DNA from: Bifidobacterium choladohabitans
GTDB lineage: Bacteria; Actinomycetota; Actinomycetes; Actinomycetales; Bifidobacteriaceae
Direction: 5' to 3'
Length of the DNA: 64,000 nt
Assembly: GCF_016102005.1 (NCBI RefSeq)
Contig: NZ_JACFPL010000003.1
Coordinates: 222,330-286,329 of the forward strand
In this document: piece after piece, positions 35,226 through 44,505 of the stretch
Layout of the letters: every line of letters begins with the position of its first letter
Position numbering within the stretch: position 1 is the first letter of the stretch
Program-made: the position numbers and the translations under genes
The notes under the pieces: generated by a model
The model's input: the letters and a program-made list of their open reading frames with translations, nothing else
Databases searched by the model: none
Told to the model about the DNA's origin: nothing

Positions 35226-36356
35226 ATGGGTATGACCATGCCGAACATCACCAACGGTCTTGAGGCGCTGACCCGCCCATCCGCAGACCGCACCCGCTGC
35301 ATCAACGCCGAGAATCCTCGGGGAGGCAAGGGCAGTGCAGCCATGACGGCCAGCAATCTCGGTCCATCCAGAAAGGGGACCCCCTGCCTCAGGAACATTC
35401 CTCCCGGGCAGGACATGGTCCTGGCCGACCTGTCCGGCGCGGGCGAGATCCGCCATATCTGGATGACCGTGACCGATGCCACCTCGCCCACCGGGCCCAA
35501 CGTCCTGCGCAATCTGATCCTGGAATGCTACTGGGATGGCGAGCAGACACCCTCCGTCTGCGTGCCTCTGGGCGACTTCTTCTGCTGCGGCCACGCCCAG
35601 GCCTGCAGGGTGGAGTCCGTGCCTGTGGCCGTCTACCCGCGCCGGGGTTTCAACTGCTACTGGCCCATGCCCTTCCACGACGGGGCCCGGATCGTCCTGC
35701 GCAACCGGCACAACGAACCCATCGAGGCCTTCTTCTACCAGATCGACTACGTGGAGAAGGACGAGCTGCCCGAGGAGGTCATGACCTTCCATGCCCAGTG
35801 GCGCCGTCAGCGTGTCACCGAACTGGGTCAGGACTACGTGATCCTGGATGGGGTGCATGGCCGGGGCTCCTACGTGGGCACCTATCTGGCTCTGACCGCT
35901 TTGGAGAGCCGCTGGTGGGGCGAGGGCGAGGTCAAGGTCTACCTGGACGGGGACAAGGACTATCCCACCTGGTGCTCCACAGGCAGCGAGGATTACTTCG
36001 GCGGTGCCTGGAGCTTTGCCGGGCAGGATCCTGATGGCCGGATGCACGAGGTCACCTACAGCGGGGCATACATGGGATTTCCCTTCCATTCCCGGCAGTT
36101 GGACAACCGCGAATCCCAGTACTGGGATGCTGATACCCCGGTGACCAGGGGGTTCTACCGTTGGCACATCCCCGACCCCATTATTTTCAGCAGCGACATC
36201 AAGGTGACCTTGCAACAGATAGGTGTGGACGAACAGGGTTACTTCGAGCGTCAGGACGACCTGGCCAGCGTGGCCTACTGGTACCAGCAGGAGCCCCATC
36301 AGCCCTTCCCGCACAATGTGCTGGAGACAGGGGAGCGGGATCGTCGGCCCCGTTGA
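35226..36356 (+). CDS. GH172 family glycoside hydrolase (DUF2961)
   Basis: Protein of 376 residues of the DUF2961/GH172 family. Known members include the alpha-D-fructofuranosidase/difructose-dianhydride enzyme of Bifidobacterium dentium and D-arabinofuranosidases. Conserved blocks: NPRGGKG-like N-terminus, AGEIRHIWMT, a glycine-rich FFCCGHA, FNCYWPMPFHDGARI, and STGSEDYFGGAWSF near residue 255, whose Glu-Asp pair is a candidate for the catalytic centre. There is no signal peptide, so it should act on imported sugar in the cytoplasm. AAAGG lies ahead of the ATG. It ends two bases from the converging lacI stop. Confidence 0.85.
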   Translation: MGMTMPNITNGLEALTRPSADRTRCINAENPRGGKGSAAMTASNLGPSRKGTPCLRNIPPGQDMVLADLSGAGEIRHIWMTVTDATSPTGPNVLRNLILECYWDGEQTPSVCVPLGDFFCCGHAQACRVESVPVAVYPRRGFNCYWPMPFHDGARIVLRNRHNEPIEAFFYQIDYVEKDELPEEVMTFHAQWRRQRVTELGQDYVILDGVHGRGSYVGTYLALTALESRWWGEGEVKVYLDGDKDYPTWCSTGSEDYFGGAWSFAGQDPDGRMHEVTYSGAYMGFPFHSRQLDNRESQYWDADTPVTRGFYRWHIPDPIIFSSDIKVTLQQIGVDEQGYFERQDDLASVAYWYQQEPHQPFPHNVLETGERDRRPR

Positions 36357-36358
36357 GT

Positions 36359-37369
36359 CTATCGGCTGATGGAGGAGCGGTCGATCAGCCTGGGTCGCTC
36401 CAGTTGGACCCGACCGGCCAGGGAAGCCCCCTCCTCCACAGCCTGGGTCAGCAGATCCGCAGCCTTGGCACACAGTGAACGGGGTGTAAGGGGCATCTCA
36501 GAGATGCCTTGAAGCTCAAGAGTAGGGCTGACCTTGCCAGCAGCGCAGGACAGAACGGCCACGTCATCGGGAATGCTCATGCCGTCCGAGCGCATGCGGA
36601 CCACCACAGTGTCCAGCAGGGAGGGGCGGATCTGACCAATCAGGCCATCGATGCGGCCGTGATGGATGACGTCCAGCACCTGCTGGGTGTAGGCCAGATC
36701 GCTGCCGGCAGGTCCCGGCTGAAGCTGCAGATCCATGCCCAGGCGACGGGCCCAGGTCTTGAGACTGCGTAGCAGGATAAGGCGGAAGCCGGACCCGCGC
36801 CGGTATTCGCCCTCCAGGTCCTCCAGAAAGAGCAGGCGTCTGCGCCCCGCTCGGGCCATGGCCTCCACCGCCATGCGGCCCATCAGATCAAAGTCCAAAT
36901 CCACACAGGCGCAGGCCGCGTGCTGCCGAGGCACTCCCAGGGCCACGCAGGGGCGTCCATATGAGGCGGCCTGGGCGGCACGGATGTCATCGTCCACCAG
37001 ATCCATCAGGACCACCCCGTCAGCCAGATTGCTACGGGTGACCCGCCGAATGTCTTCAACACCATTCTCAGCGGTCAGCAGCAGGGAGTCGTAACCGCGA
37101 GCATGCTCGCAGCTGGCCATTTCGATGAAGTAATCCGCGTAGGAGGCCCGGTTCTGTCCGGGGCGCAGGGGGGCGCTCAGGGCGACGATCTGGTTGCGCT
37201 TGGCCCGCAGCATCCGGGCGCCGGCATCCGGGGCGTAGTCCAGTTCGTCGGCGGCCTGCATGATCCGCTGGTAGGTTTCCGGAGAGACGGGGCGCTTGCC
37301 GGAGAAGGCATAAGATACTGTACTGACCGAGACCCCGGCCCTTCTGGCGACGTCGCGTATGTCGGACAT
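36359..37369 (-). CDS. LacI family transcriptional regulator
   Basis: Regulator of 336 residues. Residues 1-50 form the LacI helix-turn-helix (SDIRDVARRAGVSVSTVSYAFSGKRPVS) and hinge helix (ARMLRAK). The rest is a periplasmic-binding-protein-like effector domain that usually senses the sugar being imported. It converges on the GH172 gene and probably controls the neighbouring importer promoters, which carry LacI-type operators. The start ATG (37369) is four bases downstream of the cysS stop on the same strand and lacks a good Shine-Dalgarno, so it may be translated by coupling to cysS. Confidence 0.92.
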   Translation of the reverse strand: MSDIRDVARRAGVSVSTVSYAFSGKRPVSPETYQRIMQAADELDYAPDAGARMLRAKRNQIVALSAPLRPGQNRASYADYFIEMASCEHARGYDSLLLTAENGVEDIRRVTRSNLADGVVLMDLVDDDIRAAQAASYGRPCVALGVPRQHAACACVDLDFDLMGRMAVEAMARAGRRRLLFLEDLEGEYRRGSGFRLILLRSLKTWARRLGMDLQLQPGPAGSDLAYTQQVLDVIHHGRIDGLIGQIRPSLLDTVVVRMRSDGMSIPDDVAVLSCAAGKVSPTLELQGISEMPLTPRSLCAKAADLLTQAVEEGASLAGRVQLERPRLIDRSSISR

Positions 37370-37373
37370 GGGT

Positions 37374-38951
37374 TCAGCGGCTCAGATCCCAGGTACTGCC
37401 AGCGGGTGTGTCCGCAACGGCCACGCCGGCCGCCGTTAGCTGGTCCCGGATGGCATCGGCACGGGCGAAGTCATGATTCTTTCGCGCCTGTTCGCGTTCC
37501 TGCAGCTGTTGGCCTACCAAGGCATCCAGGGTGTCCATGGCCCGATCGTCATGGTCGGCTGCCGCCCTGGCCCAGTGGGGGTCGAGTGGATCAAGTCCGA
37601 AGACATCCAGCATTGCTCTGACCTGGAGCAGGGTATTGGCCAGCCAGTTCCGGTCCAGTGTTTCAGAATGGGCATCCATGGCCGCGTTGGCTTGACGGAT
37701 CAGCGCATAGAGGGCAGCCAGACCGCCGGAGACGTTGATGTCGTCATTCATGGCCTGCACAAAGTCTTCTGGCAGATCGTCCGCGCCCAGTCCAGCCACT
37801 CGGTCACGCTCGGGCTGTGCTCCCAGGATTCGTCCGGCCCGGTCCACGAAGTTGCTGATGCGTTCGTAGGCGCCCTGGGCCTCCTGCAGGGACTGGTCGG
37901 ACCATTCCAGCATGGATCGGTACTGCACAGAGACCAGGGCGTAGCGCACCACCCAGGCCGGATGCTGCGACAGGACCTGGTCCACGGACAGCCCGTTGCC
38001 CAGGGACTTGCTCATCTTCTCGCCCTTCTGGGTCACCCAGGCCGTGTGCATCCAGCGATGGGCGAATCCCCAGCCGGCCGCGTGCGACTGGGCCATCTCG
38101 TTCTCGTGGTGGGGGAATCGCAGGTCCAGGCCACCTCCGTGGATGTCGAACTCCGCACCCAGATAGCGGTGGCTCATGGCCGAGCATTCCAGATGCCAGC
38201 CTGGCCGACCTGTGCCGAAGGGGGTTTGCCAGCGAGCCGTGGGCGGATCGGTGGGCTTGGGCGCCTTCCAAAGTGCAAAGTCGCGGGGGTCGTGCTTGCC
38301 GGGCTCCTCATCGGTGTCGGCAGTCTGCTCATCGGTGTCGATGCTGGGTCCCAGCCGGTCGTTGGCGGCGGCTTGTTCGTCGGTCGGCTGTGTGCCGGTC
38401 TGCTGGTGGGTCAGGGCACCATACTCAGGCCAGGAGGCCACATCGAAGTAGACGTTGCCTGATGGACGGCCCTGCTCGTCCGGCACCACATAGGCGTGGC
38501 CATGGTCGATAATGCGCTGTATGAGGTCGATCATCTCGGGGATGTGTCCGGTGGCCCTGGGTTCGTAAGTGGGTGGCAGAACCCCCATGGTCTCATAGGC
38601 ATGGGTGAATTCGCGTTCGTAGATGTAGGCCCGCTCCCACCAGCGCTGGCCGTTGGCCGCGGCCTTGGTCAGGATCTTGTCGTCGATGTCAGTCACGTTC
38701 CTGATCAGGGTCACCTGGTATCCCAGCCTGAGCAGCCAGCGTCGGATCACGTCGAAGGCCAGTGTGGTCCTGATATGGCCAATGTGGGGCGAGCTCTGCA
38801 CCGTGGCCCCGCACACGTAGATGCCGACCTTGCCCGGTTCGATGGGTCTGAAGGGGGTCACCTGGTGATCAGCCGTGTCATACAGACGCAGACCAGCTGC
38901 GGCCAGGCCGACTGAAGCCTTGGAATCATGCGGTTGCGAACTCGTATCCAT
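37374..38951 (-). CDS. cysS: Cysteine--tRNA ligase
   Basis: Class I aminoacyl-tRNA synthetase of 525 residues. The HIGH motif reads SPHIGH near residue 57 and the KMSKS motif KGEKMSKSLGNG near residue 305. Zinc-binding cysteine/histidine residues sit at VCG (47), CSAM and HHENE. An insertion of about 38 residues rich in Thr, Asp and Gln lies near residues 183-220, within the catalytic domain. The ATG at 38951 is chosen because the longer frame (to 39221) runs over the divergent amidotransferase gene. lacI follows. Confidence 0.95.
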   Translation of the reverse strand: MDTSSQPHDSKASVGLAAAGLRLYDTADHQVTPFRPIEPGKVGIYVCGATVQSSPHIGHIRTTLAFDVIRRWLLRLGYQVTLIRNVTDIDDKILTKAAANGQRWWERAYIYEREFTHAYETMGVLPPTYEPRATGHIPEMIDLIQRIIDHGHAYVVPDEQGRPSGNVYFDVASWPEYGALTHQQTGTQPTDEQAAANDRLGPSIDTDEQTADTDEEPGKHDPRDFALWKAPKPTDPPTARWQTPFGTGRPGWHLECSAMSHRYLGAEFDIHGGGLDLRFPHHENEMAQSHAAGWGFAHRWMHTAWVTQKGEKMSKSLGNGLSVDQVLSQHPAWVVRYALVSVQYRSMLEWSDQSLQEAQGAYERISNFVDRAGRILGAQPERDRVAGLGADDLPEDFVQAMNDDINVSGGLAALYALIRQANAAMDAHSETLDRNWLANTLLQVRAMLDVFGLDPLDPHWARAAADHDDRAMDTLDALVGQQLQEREQARKNHDFARADAIRDQLTAAGVAVADTPAGSTWDLSR

Positions 38952-39042
38952 ATCACTGAGCCTATCAAGGCTTGCTGACCGTCCCAGGGGAAATGCCGAG
39001 CCTACGGACCTGGTCCGACGGCATGTGTGCAAGAATGGAATC

Positions 39043-39768
39043 ATGGCGAAACCTAGGGTGCTGGTGCTCCAGCATGTTGATTGGGAGAAGCCGGGTCGCA
39101 TTCTCGACAACCTCCAGGAGTGCGGGCTGGACACCGAGATCACCAATATCGTGGACGAGAAGAAGCCCAGGCTGCCGCGCTCGCGTGAGTTAGCGGGACT
39201 GGTCATCATGGGCGGGCCCATGTCGGCTGACGATTATGAGCATCACCCCGGACTCAAGGCGGAGACCAAGCTGGCCAAGGCGGCAATGGCTGCCAACAAG
39301 CCCATTCTGGGGATCTGCCTGGGTCATCAGATTCTGGCGCGGGCCCTGGGAGGCACCCTGATGCGGGACCAGGAGCCCGAATACGGCATGGGGCCCATCC
39401 GCTGGGTGGGGCAGGACGACGACGTGGCCATGTGGAGCAAGAACACGGATGTGCTGCACTGGCATGCCGACCAGGTCACCCTGCCGCCTGGGGCCAAGCT
39501 CCTGGCCCGCTCCCAGGCAACCAAGGTTCAGGCTTTTCGGCTTGGGTCAGCTCTAGGCTTGCAATTCCACCTGGAGGTTACGGCACCCATCTTCGAGGAG
39601 TGGATGCAGGTGCCGAGCATGGTCGGCACGATGAAGAAGTCCAAGATCGCTAAAATGCGCGAGGAATTCATCAAAGGGTTGCCGCAGATGCAACCCCTGG
39701 CCGACGCAATCTTCTCTGCCTTTGCGGCCCGGTGCTCGACCCAGGCCGCCCAGCTGGCTGCCGCCTGA
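39043..39768 (+). CDS. Class I glutamine amidotransferase (GMP synthase-like GATase1)
   Basis: Protein of 241 residues with a class I glutaminase domain. The nucleophile elbow is GICLGHQIL near residue 94 (catalytic cysteine), the oxyanion glycines are in LVIMGGPMSADD, and the catalytic His-Glu pair is in LGLQFHLEVT near residue 173. Such stand-alone enzymes are usually annotated as type 1 glutamine amidotransferase with unknown acceptor. I use the ATG at 39043. The gene is divergent from cysS and ends two bases before the converging ABC-F gene. Confidence 0.87.
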   Translation: MAKPRVLVLQHVDWEKPGRILDNLQECGLDTEITNIVDEKKPRLPRSRELAGLVIMGGPMSADDYEHHPGLKAETKLAKAAMAANKPILGICLGHQILARALGGTLMRDQEPEYGMGPIRWVGQDDDVAMWSKNTDVLHWHADQVTLPPGAKLLARSQATKVQAFRLGSALGLQFHLEVTAPIFEEWMQVPSMVGTMKKSKIAKMREEFIKGLPQMQPLADAIFSAFAARCSTQAAQLAAA

Positions 39769-39770
39769 GA

Positions 39771-41735
39771 CTACTCCAGCTCCTCCCCGATGGTCAGCCA
39801 CTCCTCCTCCAGCTGGTCCGACTGCCCGGTAAGCTCCTTGAGCTTGCTGTTGAGCTCGTTGAGACCCTGGTAATCGCCGGGATCGTGCTCAGCCATCTGT
39901 CGTTCAAGATCCTTGCGCTGATCGGCCAGCTTGGACAGCTTGCGTTCGATGGCGGAGGCCTGCTTGTTCAGATTTCGCCTGGCAACACGTTCGGCCTTGG
40001 CCTGATCGGGATTCCCGGTCTCCTTGGCTGATGCCCGGCCCGGTGCATCGGCAGCCTTCCGGTCGTCCGAATCGACCATATCCAGGTAGTCCTGAACACC
40101 GCCGGGCAGATGAACCACCTTGCCGTTGATCAGTGCGAACTGCTGGTCGGTCACCCGCTCCAGCAGGTAGCGATCGTGGGAGACCACGATCAGGGTGCCC
40201 GGCCATGAGTCCAGCATGTCCTCCATGACGGCCAGCATGTCGGTATCCAGGTCGTTGCCCGGCTCGTCCATGATCAGCACGTTGGGTTCGTCCAGCAGGA
40301 TGAGCAGGAGCTGCATGCGGCGCTTCTGTCCGCCAGACAGGTCGCTGATCCTGGTCATCAACTGGGAGCTTTCAAAGCCCAGGCGCTCCATCAGCTGGCT
40401 GGGGGACACCTCCTTGCCCTCCACCAGATAGGTGGGCTTGTAACGGCTGAGGACCTCCTTGATGCGATAGCGGCCCAGTTTCTCCAATTCATCCAGACGC
40501 TGGGTCAGCACCGCAAAGCGGACCGTCTTGCCCACCTTGACATGTCCTGCCGTGGGGGACACACTGCCGTCAATCAGACCCAGCAGGGTGGACTTGCCCG
40601 CTCCGTTGGCGCCTACGATGCCAAACCGGTCGCCAGGGCCGATCAGCCAGGTCACATCGTCCAGGACCTTGTGTCCGCTGATGGTCAGGGTGTCGGCCGC
40701 TGCAGTGCCCGGACGGTCCTGGTCGTCTTCGCCATCCTTGTCGGGATCAACGGCCACGGTCACCGAGCCCATCAGAGGGCGCTCGGCATGAGGGGAGGGG
40801 ACCCGGTCGTTCTTGTTCCCATCGGCATCAGAGTCGGCCTCCGGATAGATCTTGGTCACGTCGACCAGATCCACCACCTGCTTGCCCAGGCGGGAGGTGG
40901 CCATCCGCTTGAGCTCCAGGCTGTTGCGCATGGGGGGTACGTCGGCGATCAGTTCCTGCGCGGCCTTGACATGGAACTTCTGCTTGGTCGAGCGGGCCCG
41001 GGCGCCCCGGGTCAGCCAAGCCAGTTCCTTGCGGGCCAGGTTGCGGCGCTTGGTCTCGGCCAGATCCGCCTGGCGCTCGCGCTCGACCCGCTGGAGCATG
41101 TAGGCGCTGTAGCCGCCCTCGAAGGGGTCGATGGTTCCGTCATGCACCTCCCACATGGAGCTGCAGACCTCGTCCAGGAACCAGCGGTCGTGGGTGACCA
41201 GCAGGAGGGCTCCGGAATTCTTGGCCCAGCGGTTCTTCAGGTGCTCGGCCAGCCAGTGGATGGTGAGCAGGTCCAGGTGATTGGTAGGCTCATCCAGGGC
41301 CAGGATGTCCCAGTCCCGCAGCAGCAGCCGTGCCAGGTCCACCCTGCGGCGCTGACCGCCCGACAGGGTGCCCACCTTGGCCTCCAGCTCCATGCCGCCC
41401 AGGAGGGACTCGACGATTTCGCGGGATCTGGGGTCGGCAGCCCACTCGTAGTCCTGTCGGTTCTCCAAAGCTGCCTTGCGGACCGTGTCCTCGTCCTTCA
41501 GGGGATCACGCTGGTCCAGCATGCCGAAAGTGAGTCCATTGCGCATGGTCACCCGGCCCTGATCGGGTTCCTGGGTGCCCTTCAGCAGGTGCAGCAGGGT
41601 GGACTTGCCGTCGCCGTTCCGGCCCACGATGCCGATCCGGTCACCCTCGAAGATGCCCTGAGTCACATCCGTAAAGATGGTTTTGGTGGCGAATGACAGA
41701 GCGACGTGTTCCAGACCGAGATCATAGATGGGCAT
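39771..41735 (-). CDS. ABC-F family ATPase (Uup-like)
   Basis: Ribosome-associated ABC-F protein of 654 residues with two ATPase domains and no membrane segments. Domain 1: GRNGDGKST, LSGGQRRRVDLA, LDEPTNHLD. Domain 2: GANGAGKST, LSGGQKRRMQLL, MDEPGNDLD. The C-terminal 100 residues are a charged coiled coil, as in Uup. A linker insertion rich in Asp lies between the domains around residues 310-350. Family members resolve stalled ribosomes; some confer resistance to ribosome antibiotics, which cannot be judged here. The ATG at 41735 is used. It lies downstream of ilvN with a 43-base gap. Confidence 0.9.
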   Translation of the reverse strand: MPIYDLGLEHVALSFATKTIFTDVTQGIFEGDRIGIVGRNGDGKSTLLHLLKGTQEPDQGRVTMRNGLTFGMLDQRDPLKDEDTVRKAALENRQDYEWAADPRSREIVESLLGGMELEAKVGTLSGGQRRRVDLARLLLRDWDILALDEPTNHLDLLTIHWLAEHLKNRWAKNSGALLLVTHDRWFLDEVCSSMWEVHDGTIDPFEGGYSAYMLQRVERERQADLAETKRRNLARKELAWLTRGARARSTKQKFHVKAAQELIADVPPMRNSLELKRMATSRLGKQVVDLVDVTKIYPEADSDADGNKNDRVPSPHAERPLMGSVTVAVDPDKDGEDDQDRPGTAAADTLTISGHKVLDDVTWLIGPGDRFGIVGANGAGKSTLLGLIDGSVSPTAGHVKVGKTVRFAVLTQRLDELEKLGRYRIKEVLSRYKPTYLVEGKEVSPSQLMERLGFESSQLMTRISDLSGGQKRRMQLLLILLDEPNVLIMDEPGNDLDTDMLAVMEDMLDSWPGTLIVVSHDRYLLERVTDQQFALINGKVVHLPGGVQDYLDMVDSDDRKAADAPGRASAKETGNPDQAKAERVARRNLNKQASAIERKLSKLADQRKDLERQMAEHDPGDYQGLNELNSKLKELTGQSDQLEEEWLTIGEELE

Positions 41736-41778
41736 GATTCCCCAATCTACCGCCAGCCTTGGATGGAAGTCCCGGGAA

Positions 41779-42333
41779 TCAGCGATCGGTGATCTGGGAG
41801 CCCAGCACCTTCTCACTCAGGGCCCGGGGACCCCGGGTGACGGCCACGGCGCCCGACCGGACCAGCTCGATGATGCCGAAGGGCCGCAGCAGCCGCAGCA
41901 GGGCCTCCAATTTGCCTTCGGCCCCGGTGGCCTCGATGGTCAGGGACTCAGGGTGGACGTCGACCACGCGCACGCGGAAGAGTTTGACGATCTCCAGCAC
42001 GTCGGAACGGTTGCGTTCGTTGGCCTTGACCTTGATCATGACCAACTCGCGCTCCACGGCCTCGTCGCCCTTGAGCTCGACGATCTTGAGCACGTGCAGG
42101 AGCTTGTTGAGCTGCTTGATGATCTGCTCCAGGGGGACGGCCTCCACGTCTGCAGTGACCGTGATCCGGGAGATGTCGTCCCGCTCAGTGGACGAGACGG
42201 ACAGGGAGTTGATGTTGAAGGCGCGCCGGGCGAACAGGCCGGCCACCCTGGCCAGGACGCCGGGGCGGTTCTCGACCAGGACGGAAAGGGTGTGCCGTTC
42301 GGAACCGGGCTTGGATGCTGGATAATTGGCCAT
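41779..42333 (-). CDS. ilvN: Acetolactate synthase small subunit
   Basis: Regulatory subunit of 184 residues with an N-terminal ACT domain (RHTLSVLVENRPGVLARVAGLFARRAFNINSL) that binds valine for feedback control, and a second regulatory domain (MIKVKANERNRSDVLEIVKLFR). It pairs with IlvB in the branched-chain amino-acid pathway. The ATG at 42333 is supported by the conserved start and by the ribosome site just after the ilvB stop (14-base gap). Confidence 0.95.
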   Translation of the reverse strand: MANYPASKPGSERHTLSVLVENRPGVLARVAGLFARRAFNINSLSVSSTERDDISRITVTADVEAVPLEQIIKQLNKLLHVLKIVELKGDEAVERELVMIKVKANERNRSDVLEIVKLFRVRVVDVHPESLTIEATGAEGKLEALLRLLRPFGIIELVRSGAVAVTRGPRALSEKVLGSQITDR

Positions 42334-42347
42334 GTGGTGCCCCTTTC

Positions 42348-44288
42348 CTACTTGTTCATCCGACCGGCGGCGTCGCTGGCCATGGCTGCACGGTCGGCTC
42401 CGGTCTGCTCGCGCGGCTCGGGCTGTTCCTGCTCCGGACGGATGCCGGCCAGGGGCTGCACGCCCGGCTTGTAGATGATGGTGTCGTTGGAAGCGCCTGC
42501 CGGGACCATGGGCCATACCATGGCATCCTTCCAGACGCGGAAGTCGATCAGGACCGGCCGGTCGGTCACCGCGTTGGCCTTATCGATGGCCTCCAGGGCC
42601 TGCTCCTGGGTATAGGCCCGCAGTCCCAGGCAGCCATAGGCCTCGGCCAGCTTGACGAAGTCGGGGATGCCGTTGCCGTCTGTGGGCTTGGCGCCGCCGT
42701 CCTCCAGGTTGGTCTGGGAGTAGTGGCTGCCATAGAAGAGGGTCTGCCACTGACGGACCATGCCGTAGACCGAGTTGTTGAGTATGGCGATGCGGATGGG
42801 CAGTCCCGCCTGCCCGGCCGTGGCCAGCTCCTCGGAGGTCATCTGGAAGGATCCGTCCCCGTCGATCAGCCAGACGGGCCGCGGATCTTCCTCTTCCCTG
42901 GTGCCGATTGCCGTGCCGATGGCGGCGGGCAGACCGTAGCCCATGGTTCCCAGCCCGCAGGAGGAGACCCAGGAACGGGTGCGCTCGAAGTCGATGAACT
43001 GGCTGGCCCACATCTGGTGCTGACCCACGCCGGATACCCAGATGGTATCCGGATCGGCCTTGTTGCTCAGGGTCTGTACCACCCACTGGGGGGCCAGGGT
43101 GCCGTCCGGGCTGGGCTCAAAGGTGGTTGGGTAGTCGTGCCGCCAGCCGTCGATCAGCCGCCACCAGGGCTTGAGGTCGGGCTTGCCCCAGGTGCGCTGG
43201 GCCGCCTTGAGCGCCGGGATCAGATCGTCCAGCACCTGACCCACGTCTCCGACTATGGGTACGTCCGCCTGCCGGTTCTTGCCGATCTCGGCCGGGTCGA
43301 TGTCGATGTGGATGACCCGGGCCACCGGTGCGAAGTCCTCCAGGCTGCCGGTCACCCTGTCGTCGAAGCGTGTGCCCACGGCCACCAGCAGGTCGGAGTG
43401 CTGGATGGCCCCGTTGGCGGCCACCGTGCCGTGCATTCCGGGCATTCCCAGAACTGCTGGATCGGAGTCGGGTACGATGCCCCGCGCAGGCAGGGTGGTG
43501 ACCATGGGGGCACCTGTGGCTCGCACGAGTTCCTGGACCTGCCGACGCGCGTCGGATCGGACTGCGCCGCCACCCACATAGAGAACGGGCCTGTGTGACT
43601 GGACCAGGAGCCGGGCGGCATCGTCCAGGACGTGCCCGTGGGCCCGCGTCACCGGGTTGTAGCCGGGCAGGATCATCTCCTGGGGCCAGGAGTAAAGCAT
43701 TTTGCCGTTCTGGGCCGTCTTGCTCAGGTCCACCACCACCGGGCCGGGCCTTCCCGAACGGGCGATGTGGTAGGCCTCGGTCATGACCCGGGGGATGTCC
43801 TGGGCCTTGGTCACCAGATAGGAGTGTTTGGCCACCGGGTAGGTGATGCCCACGATGTCGGCCTCCTGGAAGGCGTCGGTGCCGATGGAGTCCACACCCA
43901 CCTGACCGGTCACCACCACCAGGGGAACCGAGTCCATCATGGCATCGGCTATGGGGGTGACCATGTTGGTGGCCCCGGGGCCGGAGGTCACCAGGCAGAC
44001 TCCGACCTTGCCCGTGGAGACGGCGTAGCCCTCGGCTGCATGGCCGGCGGCCTGCTCGTGGCGGGTCAGTGTGAAGTTGAAGCGGACCTGCTCGTCGATG
44101 GCGTCGTAGGCGGGCAGAATGGCCCCTCCTGGAACACCGAAGACCTGGGTGACCCCCAGATCCTCCAGGGACCGAATCAGCGCCTGGGCTCCCGTCATGG
44201 GTTCGCCTTGGGCGGGGACATCCTTGTCGTCATGGTCCCAGTTCTTGGGTACCGAGCTGAATGCTTGCAGAGGTGTCGGCAGACTCAT
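42348..44288 (-). CDS. ilvB: Acetolactate synthase large subunit
   Basis: Thiamine-diphosphate enzyme of 646 residues that makes acetolactate or acetohydroxybutyrate for valine, leucine and isoleucine. Motifs: RHEQAAGHAAEGYA (catalytic Glu near residue 77), GPGATNMVTPIADAM, and the TPP-binding GDGSFQMTSEELATA with NNSVYGMV downstream. The start at 44288 follows GAGAGGAAAC. About 217 bases separate it from rnc; the in-frame upstream extension to 44537 contains no domain. A leader-type attenuator for the operon is not evident. Confidence 0.94.
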   Translation of the reverse strand: MSLPTPLQAFSSVPKNWDHDDKDVPAQGEPMTGAQALIRSLEDLGVTQVFGVPGGAILPAYDAIDEQVRFNFTLTRHEQAAGHAAEGYAVSTGKVGVCLVTSGPGATNMVTPIADAMMDSVPLVVVTGQVGVDSIGTDAFQEADIVGITYPVAKHSYLVTKAQDIPRVMTEAYHIARSGRPGPVVVDLSKTAQNGKMLYSWPQEMILPGYNPVTRAHGHVLDDAARLLVQSHRPVLYVGGGAVRSDARRQVQELVRATGAPMVTTLPARGIVPDSDPAVLGMPGMHGTVAANGAIQHSDLLVAVGTRFDDRVTGSLEDFAPVARVIHIDIDPAEIGKNRQADVPIVGDVGQVLDDLIPALKAAQRTWGKPDLKPWWRLIDGWRHDYPTTFEPSPDGTLAPQWVVQTLSNKADPDTIWVSGVGQHQMWASQFIDFERTRSWVSSCGLGTMGYGLPAAIGTAIGTREEEDPRPVWLIDGDGSFQMTSEELATAGQAGLPIRIAILNNSVYGMVRQWQTLFYGSHYSQTNLEDGGAKPTDGNGIPDFVKLAEAYGCLGLRAYTQEQALEAIDKANAVTDRPVLIDFRVWKDAMVWPMVPAGASNDTIIYKPGVQPLAGIRPEQEQPEPREQTGADRAAMASDAAGRMNK

Positions 44289-44505
44289 GTTTCCTCTCGA
44301 CCTCCAGACTGCGCGCCGACCTGCGGCCGTGCATGTCGAAATACGAACCTGTCGGAGCGTCGGCGGGGTGGGCGGACGAATCCCGATCAGGAGGAGGCAC
44401 CTGTGCCGTTCGTGACGGCGTGTCTCCGGGTTATGCCCATAGTCTAAACAGGGGTCTGGTCGGGGCGTTGGCGAAGTACCGCATACCGGAATTCCGACAG
44501 GAACT

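Noticed and set aside
44289..44505. Leader-peptide attenuator before ilvB
   Set aside because: A short in-frame run with Leu-Leu-Leu-Ile occurs, but no Shine-Dalgarno/start plus terminator/antiterminator pair could be drawn.
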